From Paenibacillus tundrae (GTDB lineage: Bacteria > Bacillota > Bacilli > Paenibacillales > Paenibacillaceae), in the NCBI RefSeq assembly GCF_036884255.1, contig NZ_CP145605.1:372001-436000 (forward strand): a stretch of 64,000 bases of DNA. The letters run 5' to 3'. A model generated the notes under the pieces. That model made no database searches and was not told where the DNA came from. It was given only the letters and a program-made list of their open reading frames with translations. The first letter of the stretch is position 1. Every line of letters begins with the position of its first letter. This document shows positions 25,740 through 33,698 of this stretch, in pieces. A program made the translations under genes and the position numbers.

Positions 25740-26942
25740 TTAGCGTGTGTTCTTTTCCGTAAAATAGTACAAGAAAGCGAGAAGTGGCATAGCAATTCCA
25801 ATGATGGACGTTAGTGCCCAGCCCCCATAGGCATATGACCAACTTCCGATCGATGAGCCGGCGGCTCCGCCGATAAAAAAGATCGACATAAAGATTCCGT
25901 TGATTCTTCCTCTCGCTTCATTCCCTAAAGAATAAATGACGCGTTGTCCAAGCACGAGATTACCAGATACGGCCATATCTAAGGTGATAGCTGCAATGAG
26001 CAATACAATCAGAGCTGTTGTGGAGTTGCTTTGGAATAGATAAGTTATCGCAAATGACAGTAATGCAATCACCATTGCAGCACCCGTAAGAATCCGGGTT
26101 AACCCGCGATCGGCTAGTCTTCCCGCAATTGGCGCTGCAATCGCACCGCCCACACCGGCTAATGCAAACCAGGCAATACCTTGCTGTGACATATTGAAGT
26201 CATTGGCAAGCCGCATAGGGACTGTCGTCCAGAATAGGCTGAATGCACCAAACAGACTAGCTTGGTACAATGCTCGGCGACGCAATGGAGGGAGTTTTTT
26301 CAATAAAGTACCTAAAGAAATGATGAGTTGTCCGTAATTTAAATTAGGCTCTGGTTGACGTGCAGGGAGAGTACGGGATAGAAGGATGGTCAATAGCGCA
26401 ATCATGATGGCGGAGAAGATAAATACGGCTTGCCAGCCCCAGATGCTCGTAATAAAGCTTGCTACGGGGCGAGCGAGCATGATGCCGAGCAGTAGACCGC
26501 TCATGACGTTGCCTACGACACGTCCGCGTTGCTCTTCTGAGGTCAGATAAGTGGCGTACGGGACTAGAATTTGAGCTACGACAGAGCCTACGCCAATGAA
26601 TAGCGATACCATTAAGAATAGACCCGATTGAGGGGCGAATACGGCAATGATCAGAGCTAGGATCAATACGATTAAAGAAAGTGTGGCTAAACGTCGATTC
26701 TCAATAATGTCGCTGAGCGGCACGATGAATAACAGCCCAATCACGTATCCCAACTGGGTTAAGGTCACAATAAGTCCGGAAGCGGCAGAAGATAATCCTG
26801 TTGTCATGCTGATCGGACCCACTACGGTCTGAGCATAATAGAGATTGGCTACGATTAAACCGCAAGCGGACGCGAGAAGCAGCACAATCCAGGGCGAGAG
26901 CGTAGGTTGAGCAGAAGTTGTTGAAGCTTGTTTGGTTGGCAT
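25740..26942 (-). CDS. MFS transporter (drug efflux-type)
   Basis: 400 aa, about 12 hydrophobic segments. Seen: an MFS motif-A-like loop FIVPLSDIIENRRLATL between helices 2 and 3, GRLADRGLTR in the second half, and Pro/Gly-rich segments of DHA1-type antiporters. Likely proton-driven efflux of a toxic compound. The second of two nearby ATGs (26942, MPTKQ) is chosen, because GGAGG directly abuts the first. Divergent from a TetR-type repressor with a palindromic operator between, so expression should be inducible by its substrate. Confidence 0.88.
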   Translation of the reverse strand: MPTKQASTTSAQPTLSPWIVLLLASACGLIVANLYYAQTVVGPISMTTGLSSAASGLIVTLTQLGYVIGLLFIVPLSDIIENRRLATLSLIVLILALIIAVFAPQSGLFLMVSLFIGVGSVVAQILVPYATYLTSEEQRGRVVGNVMSGLLLGIMLARPVASFITSIWGWQAVFIFSAIMIALLTILLSRTLPARQPEPNLNYGQLIISLGTLLKKLPPLRRRALYQASLFGAFSLFWTTVPMRLANDFNMSQQGIAWFALAGVGGAIAAPIAGRLADRGLTRILTGAAMVIALLSFAITYLFQSNSTTALIVLLIAAITLDMAVSGNLVLGQRVIYSLGNEARGRINGIFMSIFFIGGAAGSSIGSWSYAYGGWALTSIIGIAMPLLAFLYYFTEKNTR

Positions 26943-27041
26943 TATTATCATCCTCCGAGATTATGATGGGAATCAGTTTGTATCAGCTTAATGAAAAAAG
27001 TTAATTAGTGAACGTTACGTACACTTATTGTTGATAAATAT

Positions 27042-27059
27042 ATACTAAACGTTTAGTAT
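27042..27059. promoter_or_regulatory. 18-bp perfect palindrome, likely TetR operator
   Basis: ATACTAAACGTTTAGTAT lies in the middle of the MFS/TetR divergent region, about 100 bases from each start. The position and symmetry fit the operator of the TetR protein encoded at 27143. Confidence 0.7.
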
Positions 27060-27142
27060 TGTAAATAGGCATTTTTCAATGAACTGGGATTTTAGTATGA
27101 TGTATCGTGGATACATAGATATTGCACCGAGGAGGAAACCGA

Positions 27143-27718
27143 ATGACTGGCAAGAGAGGACGGCCTCGTAATGTCGAAACACAAAATGCAATTTTGACGG
27201 CAGCGTATGAACTGCTTTTGGAGCACGGATTTGCATCGGTTACGATTGAAAAAATTGCAGAGCGAGCACAGGTTAGTAAAGCAACGATATATAAGTGGTG
27301 GCCTAATAAAGGTGCGGTCATCATGGATGGATATATGCACGAAGCAACGGCGAGGCTACCTGTACCCGATACAGGCTCTGTATTTGAAGACATAGAGCTT
27401 CATGCGTCGAATCTGGCTCGATTTCTGACCAGCCGTGAGGGGAAAGTGATTACAGAGATTATTGGTGAAGGCCAGTCCGATCCAGCACTTGCGGTTGAAT
27501 ACCAGACTCGTTACATTCAGCCAAGACGACGTGAGGCATGGGGGATTATTGAAAAAGGTGTGGAGCGCGGAGAACTGAAGCCGGACTGTGATATTGCGTT
27601 ATGTATCGACCTCATATATGGCTCTATCTTCTATCGAATGTTAGTTTCGGGTGAGCCGGTGGAGGTTGATTACGTTAATCGTGTAGTAACTTCATTATTC
27701 GACGGTATAAGAAAATAA
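27143..27718 (+). CDS. TetR/AcrR-family transcriptional repressor
   Basis: 191 aa. N-terminal TetR HTH: ILTAAYELLLEHGFASVTIEKIAERAQVSKATIYKWWPNK (seen in residues ~15-55), then a helical ligand domain (TetR_C_11-like, with REAWGIIEKGVERGELKPD). RBS GAGGAGG fixes ATG 27143 rather than the TTG at 27122. Very likely represses the divergent MFS gene and itself. Confidence 0.9.
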   Translation: MTGKRGRPRNVETQNAILTAAYELLLEHGFASVTIEKIAERAQVSKATIYKWWPNKGAVIMDGYMHEATARLPVPDTGSVFEDIELHASNLARFLTSREGKVITEIIGEGQSDPALAVEYQTRYIQPRRREAWGIIEKGVERGELKPDCDIALCIDLIYGSIFYRMLVSGEPVEVDYVNRVVTSLFDGIRK

Positions 27719-27751
27719 GTTGACATGGATAGCGAATTGCCACGGTTTTTA

Positions 27752-27780
27752 TTGACCAATGTAAAAATAAGGATTAAAAT
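27752..27780 (+). promoter_or_regulatory. Promoter P1 of the HTH-TPR regulator, with shared operator-like spacer
   Basis: -35 TTGACC, 17-base spacer, -10 TAAAAT. The whole element, spacer included, is repeated at 29405-29433 with one mismatch (30 of 31 bases over the slightly wider 27751-27781 block). Spacer identity is not needed for sigma-A recognition, so a regulator site is implied. Confidence 0.8.
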
Positions 27781-27836
27781 TGTGTATATCATATAAATTC
27801 AAATTTTTGGATTTATTATTGTGGAGGTGGGAGGTA

Positions 27837-29225
27837 TTGGAACCTACAACTACGATACGATCCTTTATTGAGGATCACATCAGAAAACAGGGGTACACGC
27901 TGCAGTATTTTGCCGATTTATCTGGTGTAAATGCCGGAACGCTCAGTGCAATAATCAAAGGCACAAGACCCATCGCGATGGCTCAACTGGATCTCATTAC
28001 GCAAGGTATGAATCTAGAGCCAGGTCATTTCTATGAACTGTATGGAGCAGAATGTTTCGTAGAATCTTCCCCTCACTGGAGAAGGCTGGAGCCCTTCTTA
28101 CAACGTTGTGCCGAATTGGACAAGCTGGATTGCATTCATAGGGTCATACAGCAGGTGACAGATGATCGGTCATATATCTCGGAGTTATTCGAGATGGCTG
28201 AGGGTATGTTCGAACGAGAGCAGAATCAAGCCGCGTTGATGTTGTATGAATGTGTCGCTGAATGTGAGAAGTACCAGCATTCGGAACGACTTGCACTATG
28301 TCATTATCGAATTTTCACCCTCTCGCTGAGTCAGGATCAGAATCAAAATCTGAGAGCTGCCGTGCTGTTCGAACCGTATATTAATCGGCTGGATGAGGAG
28401 CGACAACTTGACGCCATTAAGGATCTGGCGAATACATACTTGGCGTTAAGATACTATGATAAACTATTTGCTCTAGCTGATGAGTTAGAACAGAAGTCTA
28501 AGGTTATGCAGGTATATACAACGAAAAAAAATAATCATGATAAACGTATAACGGCGTATCCGTTGTTTGTTTACGGCGTTTATGCGAATTTACTCAAAGC
28601 TTCGGCATGTGAAGGACAGGAAAAGTATAAGGAAGCTCTATATTATACTGAGGTATACACCGATCTAATCAAAAATCATGATTCTACGGAAGAAGATTGG
28701 ATTTACATTGATAAGTTTAAATTTTGGACTGAAGCTAACACCTACGTATATCAACTGCTAATGGGTGATCTAACCGTATTACCAACTTACATTAACTATA
28801 TAGAGAAAAATGAATCAGAAGTGCTTCCCGCAATAATAAATATTCTGGAAGTTGCTAATCAATTAGATGAGGATATTGATGAGGTTCTTCATAGATTTGG
28901 CGATCGAATCAATTCAGAGATTAATCGTCTACAAGGTTACACTAAGCAAGTGGAATCTGATCTGTATATCACGTTTCTACTGAAACGGAGTATTTACCAT
29001 TTCAATCGGGGACAAGATTCAGAAGGTATGAAGCAACTTTTGGCTTGCCTGAGAGAAGCTGTTAAGAGCAACAAGCAACAGGATATTATACACTGTGTAG
29101 CGTTGTATGAGAGATATAGAACAAATATATCTACTCCAGATTACGCAAATCAGTATAAATTGATTATGATGGAGGTAGAGAATTATTATGATAAAAAAGA
29201 AAATCGCTTATTTCATCTTACTTAG
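27837..29225 (+). CDS. HTH-TPR transcriptional regulator, RRNPP-type peptide receptor (AloR/AimR-like)
   Basis: 462 aa. Residues ~6-60 form an XRE-like helix-turn-helix (QYFADLSGVNAGTLSAIIKG). The remainder is alpha-helical with repeated pairs such as ALMLYECVAECEKYQHSERLALCHYRI and EALYYTEVYTDLIK, consistent with TPR repeats that bind a re-imported peptide. This is the architecture of PlcR, NprR, AimR and the Paenibacillus AloR receptors. The start is TTG 27837 behind GGAGGTG; the longer frame to 27780 would begin within the -10. A short secreted-peptide gene overlaps its 3' end by 38 bases, as is usual for this family. Confidence 0.8.
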   Translation: MEPTTTIRSFIEDHIRKQGYTLQYFADLSGVNAGTLSAIIKGTRPIAMAQLDLITQGMNLEPGHFYELYGAECFVESSPHWRRLEPFLQRCAELDKLDCIHRVIQQVTDDRSYISELFEMAEGMFEREQNQAALMLYECVAECEKYQHSERLALCHYRIFTLSLSQDQNQNLRAAVLFEPYINRLDEERQLDAIKDLANTYLALRYYDKLFALADELEQKSKVMQVYTTKKNNHDKRITAYPLFVYGVYANLLKASACEGQEKYKEALYYTEVYTDLIKNHDSTEEDWIYIDKFKFWTEANTYVYQLLMGDLTVLPTYINYIEKNESEVLPAIINILEVANQLDEDIDEVLHRFGDRINSEINRLQGYTKQVESDLYITFLLKRSIYHFNRGQDSEGMKQLLACLREAVKSNKQQDIIHCVALYERYRTNISTPDYANQYKLIMMEVENYYDKKENRLFHLT

Positions 29226-29322
29226 CTTTATTTTGATTAATGTGGGTCAGTTAGGTTCGTTTGACAATACTTTCCCGATTGAAACCTCACTTAGTAGTAC
29301 TCATGGCGGCGGAGGTTTGTAA
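29188..29322 (+). CDS. 44-aa exported propeptide, probable signal peptide of the HTH-TPR regulator
   Basis: Starts at ATG 29188 in the +1 frame relative to the regulator, with GGAGG 12 bases upstream inside that gene. MIKKKIAYFILLSFILINVG is a typical basic plus hydrophobic export signal; the tail ends SSTHGGGGL. Size, signal, overlap and C-terminal small residues match precursors of Phr/NprX/AloP-type signalling peptides, which are secreted, trimmed to the last 5-10 residues and re-imported by Opp. Cleavage site and mature form are inferred. A terminator follows. Confidence 0.72.
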   Translation: MIKKKIAYFILLSFILINVGQLGSFDNTFPIETSLSSTHGGGGL

Positions 29323-29352
29323 TTATTAATGAATGAAACGTGATATGTTATG

Positions 29353-29390
29353 AAAGGTTTATTTCCAAATTCGGAAATAGGCCTTTTTTA
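29353..29390 (+). terminator. Terminator between the propeptide and the ABC genes
   Basis: AAAGGTTTATTTCC pairs with GGAAATAGGCCTTT (two G-U), then a T-run. Separates the regulator/peptide unit from the ABC unit. Confidence 0.75.
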
Positions 29391-29404
29391 CAATAAAAAA
29401 TGAA

Positions 29405-29433
29405 TTGACCATTGTAAAAATAAGGATTAAAAT
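29405..29433 (+). promoter_or_regulatory. Promoter P2 of the ABC exporter genes, copy of P1
   Basis: TTGACC, 17-base spacer differing from P1 at one base, TAAAAT. Lies directly after the terminator and 42 bases before the permease start, so it drives the ABC genes with the same control as the regulator. Confidence 0.8.
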
Positions 29434-29474
29434 TACATTTGTTATCAATTGCAAATGGTGAATTGGAGAGCGCT

Positions 29475-30233
29475 ATGAGAATAACATATGAGTATCTCAG
29501 GCTTTTTGTAAAGATGATGTTAAGCAACAAAATAGCCTTTGTGTGGTATTTAATTTTTCCACTCGTTGCTTTTCTTATTTATAATTATTCCTGGTTTGAT
29601 TCTAGACCCACCACAATTGATTTTTACATTCAAACGAGCTTTTTTATTTCATATATTACCTTGTTGATGTCCATTGAAGTAGCTACCCATTTAATTACAC
29701 TAAGAGAGAACGGCTTCTATAAGATGTTTAAATTTATATCAGGAAGTAAATATCCGTTTATTTGGGGCAAGGCTCTGAATCAGGTTTTGTTCATTATCGC
29801 TACAATCTTTCTGGTGTCATTCGTAACAGGTGTAATGTTCTTAGACCCGGCACAACTCGTGACGTTTCTGATCACTGCCATTGTGAGCTGTATCCTTGGA
29901 TCCATCATTCTTATTTTGCTAACATTGGTTCTGATGCTGATCCCGATTAGACAAGAGTCGTTGAACGCAGTGATTAGTATGAGTTTGTTGGTCTTATTTT
30001 TTGTATCTGCCAAAGGATTTGCATATTCTACGGCGTATAGCTTCCTGTTTGTACTACTGAATCCGCTCGAATATGTCAGAAATATCACGTTTATCCTCGC
30101 AGATTGGTTTACGGGTCATTCATTCGATCACGAGAGTATTGGGGTTGTTGGTATAATCTCGGCATGTTATGTGGTCTGTGGATTGATTGCGCTTAAACTT
30201 GTAAACGTCATATCAAGAACTCATCGGACATAG
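29475..30233 (+). CDS. ABC-2-type transporter permease
   Basis: 252 aa with about six membrane segments (e.g. FVWYLIFPLVAFLIYNY, FITAIVSCILGSIILIL) and the ABC-2 arrangement of a long second half. Start ATG 29475 (MRITYEYLRLF) has TTGGAGAG upstream; the frame to 29439 is a spurious extension. Followed after 11 bases by its ATPase gene. Probably exports or gives immunity to a peptide or lipid; the downstream-of-quorum-sensor context suggests an antimicrobial or signal peptide. No substrate is identified. Confidence 0.82.
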   Translation: MRITYEYLRLFVKMMLSNKIAFVWYLIFPLVAFLIYNYSWFDSRPTTIDFYIQTSFFISYITLLMSIEVATHLITLRENGFYKMFKFISGSKYPFIWGKALNQVLFIIATIFLVSFVTGVMFLDPAQLVTFLITAIVSCILGSIILILLTLVLMLIPIRQESLNAVISMSLLVLFFVSAKGFAYSTAYSFLFVLLNPLEYVRNITFILADWFTGHSFDHESIGVVGIISACYVVCGLIALKLVNVISRTHRT

Positions 30234-30244
30234 CAGGAGGATGC

Positions 30245-30952
30245 ATGATTACAATAGATAATGTAAGCTTTTCCTACCGAAAGTCGCCGCGTCAGAATCT
30301 GGATCATTTAAGTGTGGAATTCCGGTCGGGTACCGTGAACATGATTATTGGCAAGAATGGTTCAGGCAAAACAACATTATTTGACCTCATTACCAATGTC
30401 ATTAAACGTCCTCCCGAAATTAGAGGTGTGCCTGAGGAGAAGGATATGATCTATCAGCTTCAAGGCTTATTGTTTCCACCTACGTTGAAATCGAAGGATG
30501 TATTTCGTTTCTTTCTATATTCCGATCATGCGAGCCGTATTCAAGTTACGAATGAGCCTTATGTCGATGATGATATGAGTGTCTCTGAGATTGATTTGGT
30601 AAGACGGATATGGAAAATGGAGTTTGGACAATTATCTATTGGAGAACGAAGGTATCTGTGTATTTTGGCTATTACCTTGATGGAGAGGAAACTATACATC
30701 TTTGATGAGCCGCTGGCTGGCATTGATCCCGAGATGAGGCAGTACATATTAAAAAGAATCGAAAAACTTGCATTACACAAAGAATGCACGGTGTTATTAT
30801 CCAGCCATCATTTACATGATTTCCAAAGGATTAAATGTACTCTCCATCTACTGCACCAAGGCAGAATATCCTTTAGTGGTTCATACACGGAGTTTATTCA
30901 GAACGTAGAGGGAGAAAATCCGAATGATGCATTTCTAATGAAAGTTCAATGA
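30245..30952 (+). CDS. ABC transporter ATP-binding protein (unusual signature motif)
   Basis: 235 aa. Walker A GKNGSGKTT (~36-44), Q-loop YQLQG, Walker B LYIFDEPLAGID and H-loop SSHH are all intact. The signature is LSIGERR in place of LSGGQ-R, a degenerate form also seen in some bacteriocin/lantibiotic-type and ABC-2 exporters. RBS AGGAGG precedes the ATG. Pairs with the permease before it. Confidence 0.85.
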   Translation: MITIDNVSFSYRKSPRQNLDHLSVEFRSGTVNMIIGKNGSGKTTLFDLITNVIKRPPEIRGVPEEKDMIYQLQGLLFPPTLKSKDVFRFFLYSDHASRIQVTNEPYVDDDMSVSEIDLVRRIWKMEFGQLSIGERRYLCILAITLMERKLYIFDEPLAGIDPEMRQYILKRIEKLALHKECTVLLSSHHLHDFQRIKCTLHLLHQGRISFSGSYTEFIQNVEGENPNDAFLMKVQ

Positions 30953-31315
30953 ATGGATCGAAAACCTTTTCTTGTTATACCTCCATTAATAGTTTGGAAT
31001 GAGTATCTAGCGGTGACATCCAACTTATTAATCTTAGAGATGGAATGATAGGGCGTTCCTTTAGTGCAAAATGTCTATTGCATGTACGTCCCTACATTCT
31101 TACTTCATGTGAGTTATACTTTCCCTGATGCGATATATGGAAGGTAGGAGGATTCAAATAACTATATCTTGTGGGCTTATGCGATTACCAAAGTGTAGAT
31201 GAAAAAGGTATGAATGTGAAAGAATTGGGATGGAAATAAACATATTGTTTTGCAAAGGATTTCATTGTAAATTTTTTAGCAATATATTCTATAATAGTAC
31301 AAATAAAGGGGGTGC
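30953..31315. other. Intergenic region, no gene recognised
   Basis: 363 bases, AT-rich, with short frames only. The last 60 bases hold a TATAAT just before the Spo0E-like gene. No hairpin or repeat is convincing. Confidence 0.5.
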
Positions 31316-31321
31316 ATGCTT

Positions 31322-31510
31322 GTGAATGAACGGAAGAAGATCAGCGACCAAATTGAATGGAGCAGGCAAAAGTTATGTCGTTTGGCGGAAAATCAGGGCA
31401 TGCAAGACGGCCAAGTCCTGCAGCAGTCCATGATACTAGATGAACTTATTAATGAATACAATCGTTTCAAGTACAAGAAACATATTCTAAACAGACAGCC
31501 GATTACCTAG
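31322..31510 (+). CDS. Spo0E-family aspartyl-phosphate phosphatase
   Basis: 62 aa. The Spo0E signature is read in QSMILDELINEYNRF, where the S-x2-LD-x2-I-x2-Y pattern forms the second helix of the antiparallel coiled coil that dephosphorylates Spo0A~P. Small family members of this length (YnzD/YisI-like) are common. GTG 31322 is preferred to ATG 31316 because AAAGGGGGTG lies 8 bases before it. A strong terminator overlaps the stop. Likely a negative control on sporulation initiation. Confidence 0.82.
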   Translation: MNERKKISDQIEWSRQKLCRLAENQGMQDGQVLQQSMILDELINEYNRFKYKKHILNRQPIT

Positions 31511-31528
31511 GTAATCGGCTGTTTTTTT
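31496..31528 (+). terminator. Terminator after the Spo0E-like gene
   Basis: CAGCCGATTACCTAGGTAATCGGCTG palindrome-like stem and seven T; overlaps the stop codon. Confidence 0.92.
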
Positions 31529-31581
31529 ACATAAACTTAACTATCTCTAACCACTTATTTCTAATGTAAGGATAAGGAGCC

Positions 31582-31986
31582 CTATTGGACTAGCTGTATA
31601 TCGGTGATCATTTTAACGGAGTCTATCTGCCAGCGGAGTAGATCACGGGTTAACGAGAACGATAACATGCCGGAGTGGATATTCTTGAGTTGACCATCGT
31701 CAGCATAGGTAAACACCGCAAAGCTGGCTAGAACCTCTCTAGAGGAAAAGGTTTTTTTGATTGTATTGAATGTCACAGTTGGTGTCGGTAGTTGATGATC
31801 CGTAACATAATGATTGAATTGAGCTACTGGATTAGTGGAAGAAGCCGATGGATTAACAGTTGTAGATTGTTCGGATATGTATTTCTGTATAACTCTACTT
31901 GGTGAATTAGCCATGGTATAGATTGCGACGAATATGATTGCCATGACAAGCGCAAGTATAATCATAGCTGCTTTTCTAGTAAGCAT
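31582..31986 (-). CDS. Membrane-anchored protein of unknown function
   Basis: 134 aa. One N-terminal hydrophobic segment (MIILALVMAIIFVAIYTMA) acts as signal anchor; the remaining ~105 residues face outside, with a Ser/Thr-rich linker and a beta-rich C-terminal part. No family recognised. Lies alone between the Spo0E-like gene and the end of the gln operon. Confidence 0.6.
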   Translation of the reverse strand: MLTRKAAMIILALVMAIIFVAIYTMANSPSRVIQKYISEQSTTVNPSASSTNPVAQFNHYVTDHQLPTPTVTFNTIKKTFSSREVLASFAVFTYADDGQLKNIHSGMLSFSLTRDLLRWQIDSVKMITDIQLVQ

Positions 31987-32130
31987 CCTAGTCCCTCCAT
32001 ACGTAACTTGAGCAATAAATCAACATAAGCTGCCAAGGCAGTGATACTAAGCTCAAGCCATCTCAACTTCATTGTTGAACGATCTGTACTAATAACAATC
32101 GTAACGCTGAGAAAGTTGTCTCTTCAACTA

Positions 32131-32178
32131 AAATAAACATAACAGGCATACCGGGAGGTACACATGTTATGTTTATTT
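32131..32178 (-). terminator. Terminator of the glnQHMP operon
   Basis: AAATAAACATAAC pairs exactly with GTTATGTTTATTT; it lies just after the last permease gene. Confidence 0.8.
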
Positions 32179-32188
32179 ATTTTCCCCC

Positions 32189-32839
32189 TTAATTCATCCG
32201 AGCTTCGAGCCGCTTGGCTACAATGGACAAGGCGTAATTGACGACAAAGTATAGCACGGCTGCCAACAAGAGAGCAGGAATAATATAATCGAAGCTCTGT
32301 CCCCCTAGAATCTGCACATGGTGCATCAGTTCAGGCAGGGAGATGATGATTGCCAGCGACGTATCTTTGAGTAGTGAGATAAACTGGCTGACCATGGGGG
32401 GAGACATCCGGCGTAACGCCTGAGGCATGATAATCCCACCGAGTGTCTGCATGTAGCTTAACCCAGAGGAGCGAGCTGCTTCGATCTGTCCACGCTCAAT
32501 GGATTTGAGTCCACTACGAACAATCTCTGCGATCATTGCTCCTTCGAACAAACTCAGACCTACGACAGTAGACCAGAACACGGACATCTTGATCCCCAAT
32601 TGAGGCAATACGATATGAATGAAGAAAATGATAAGTAATAACGGTAAATTACGAATGGTGTCTACGATGACTGCGACAATCTGGGATAAGACTGGGATGC
32701 GTGTATACCGGATCGTCCCTAGAATTGTGCCCAGTGCAAAACTAAATACGATAGATAACCCTGCGACTTGCAGGGTAAGTAGAAATCCTTGTAATAGAAA
32801 GCGAAGGTTGGGCCAGGCATAGGCCCCGCTGAAGTCCAT
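32189..32839 (-). CDS. glnP: Polar amino acid ABC transporter permease (GlnP-type)
   Basis: 216 aa membrane protein with about five helices. Starts with the His/Glu/Gln transporter family signature region GFLLTLQVAGLSIVFSFALGTILG and carries the EAA loop EAARSSGLSYMQTLGGIIMPQALRR that docks on the ATPase. Fourth gene of the operon in the Bacillus order glnQ-glnH-glnM-glnP. Specificity (glutamine versus other polar amino acids) is inferred from that order. Confidence 0.85.
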   Translation of the reverse strand: MDFSGAYAWPNLRFLLQGFLLTLQVAGLSIVFSFALGTILGTIRYTRIPVLSQIVAVIVDTIRNLPLLLIIFFIHIVLPQLGIKMSVFWSTVVGLSLFEGAMIAEIVRSGLKSIERGQIEAARSSGLSYMQTLGGIIMPQALRRMSPPMVSQFISLLKDTSLAIIISLPELMHHVQILGGQSFDYIIPALLLAAVLYFVVNYALSIVAKRLEARMN

Positions 32840-32873
32840 GATTCATCGACCTCCTTTTCGAGATAGTACCTGA

Positions 32874-33596
32874 TCACATGGTGACCTGACCTGCTGGCTT
32901 CGGCTTGTTCGATTTTCCTTTAGTAGGAGTGGATTCAGCATCACTTTGTCCAAATCGCCGCTCCATATAGTGAACGAGCAAGCTGAGGGGTAACGTCAGA
33001 GCCAGGTAAAAGAGAGCGACAATGGTATACACACTTAAAGGTAGGAAGGTATCTGAGTTGATGAGATCGGCAAAATACATCAAATCCATACCTGCAACGA
33101 CCGCAAGGATGGATGAATTTTTGACTAGATTAATGAATTGGTTGCCGATGGACGGCAGTACAATTTTGATCGCTTGAGGCAGAATGACTAGATTCATCGC
33201 TTGCACGTAAGATAAACCGGAAGATCTCGCTGCCTCTAGCTGACCGCGTGGTACGGACTGAATTCCCGCCCTTATGGCCTCGGCGATAAATGCCGCAGTA
33301 TAGATCGTTAGACCAAGCGTGCCGGAGATGAAACCATCGAGGGAGATACCAATGGCGGGCAGTCCGAGATAGAAAAAAAATACGACAAGCAACAAAGGGA
33401 TGTTGCGAATAAACTCCACAAAGGCCGTGCCAATCCAGTTTAATGGCTTGATCGGAGAGATGCGGAATATTGCAATAATCGTCCCAAGAATAAAGCTGCC
33501 AATCAACGCCATAATGCTTACTTGAATCGTGTTCAAGAATCCTTCCAGGAATCGATCGGAATGCCGGATCAGAACGTTAAAATCCAAATTGCCCAT
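32874..33596 (-). CDS. glnM: Polar amino acid ABC transporter permease (GlnM-type)
   Basis: 240 aa, five membrane segments; EAARSSGLSYVQAMNLVILPQAIK is the EAA loop. Paralogous to the next gene; the two form the heterodimeric channel. A GC-rich hairpin separates it from glnH. Confidence 0.85.
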   Translation of the reverse strand: MGNLDFNVLIRHSDRFLEGFLNTIQVSIMALIGSFILGTIIAIFRISPIKPLNWIGTAFVEFIRNIPLLLVVFFFYLGLPAIGISLDGFISGTLGLTIYTAAFIAEAIRAGIQSVPRGQLEAARSSGLSYVQAMNLVILPQAIKIVLPSIGNQFINLVKNSSILAVVAGMDLMYFADLINSDTFLPLSVYTIVALFYLALTLPLSLLVHYMERRFGQSDAESTPTKGKSNKPKPAGQVTM

Positions 33597-33623
33597 TCAG
33601 GGTAAACCTCCGTTCCTCAGATG

Positions 33624-33680
33624 TGAGCGGCGATGATAGCCTATCCTTACAGGGAGGAGCACACATACCATCGCCGCTGA
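33624..33680 (-). other. Stem-loop between glnH and glnM
   Basis: TGAGCGGCGATG pairs with CATCGCCGCTGA (11 of 12). It may partially terminate or protect the 3' end so that binding protein outnumbers the permeases, as often seen in such operons. Confidence 0.6.
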
Positions 33681-33698
33681 ACCATCAGTTAATCGAAG

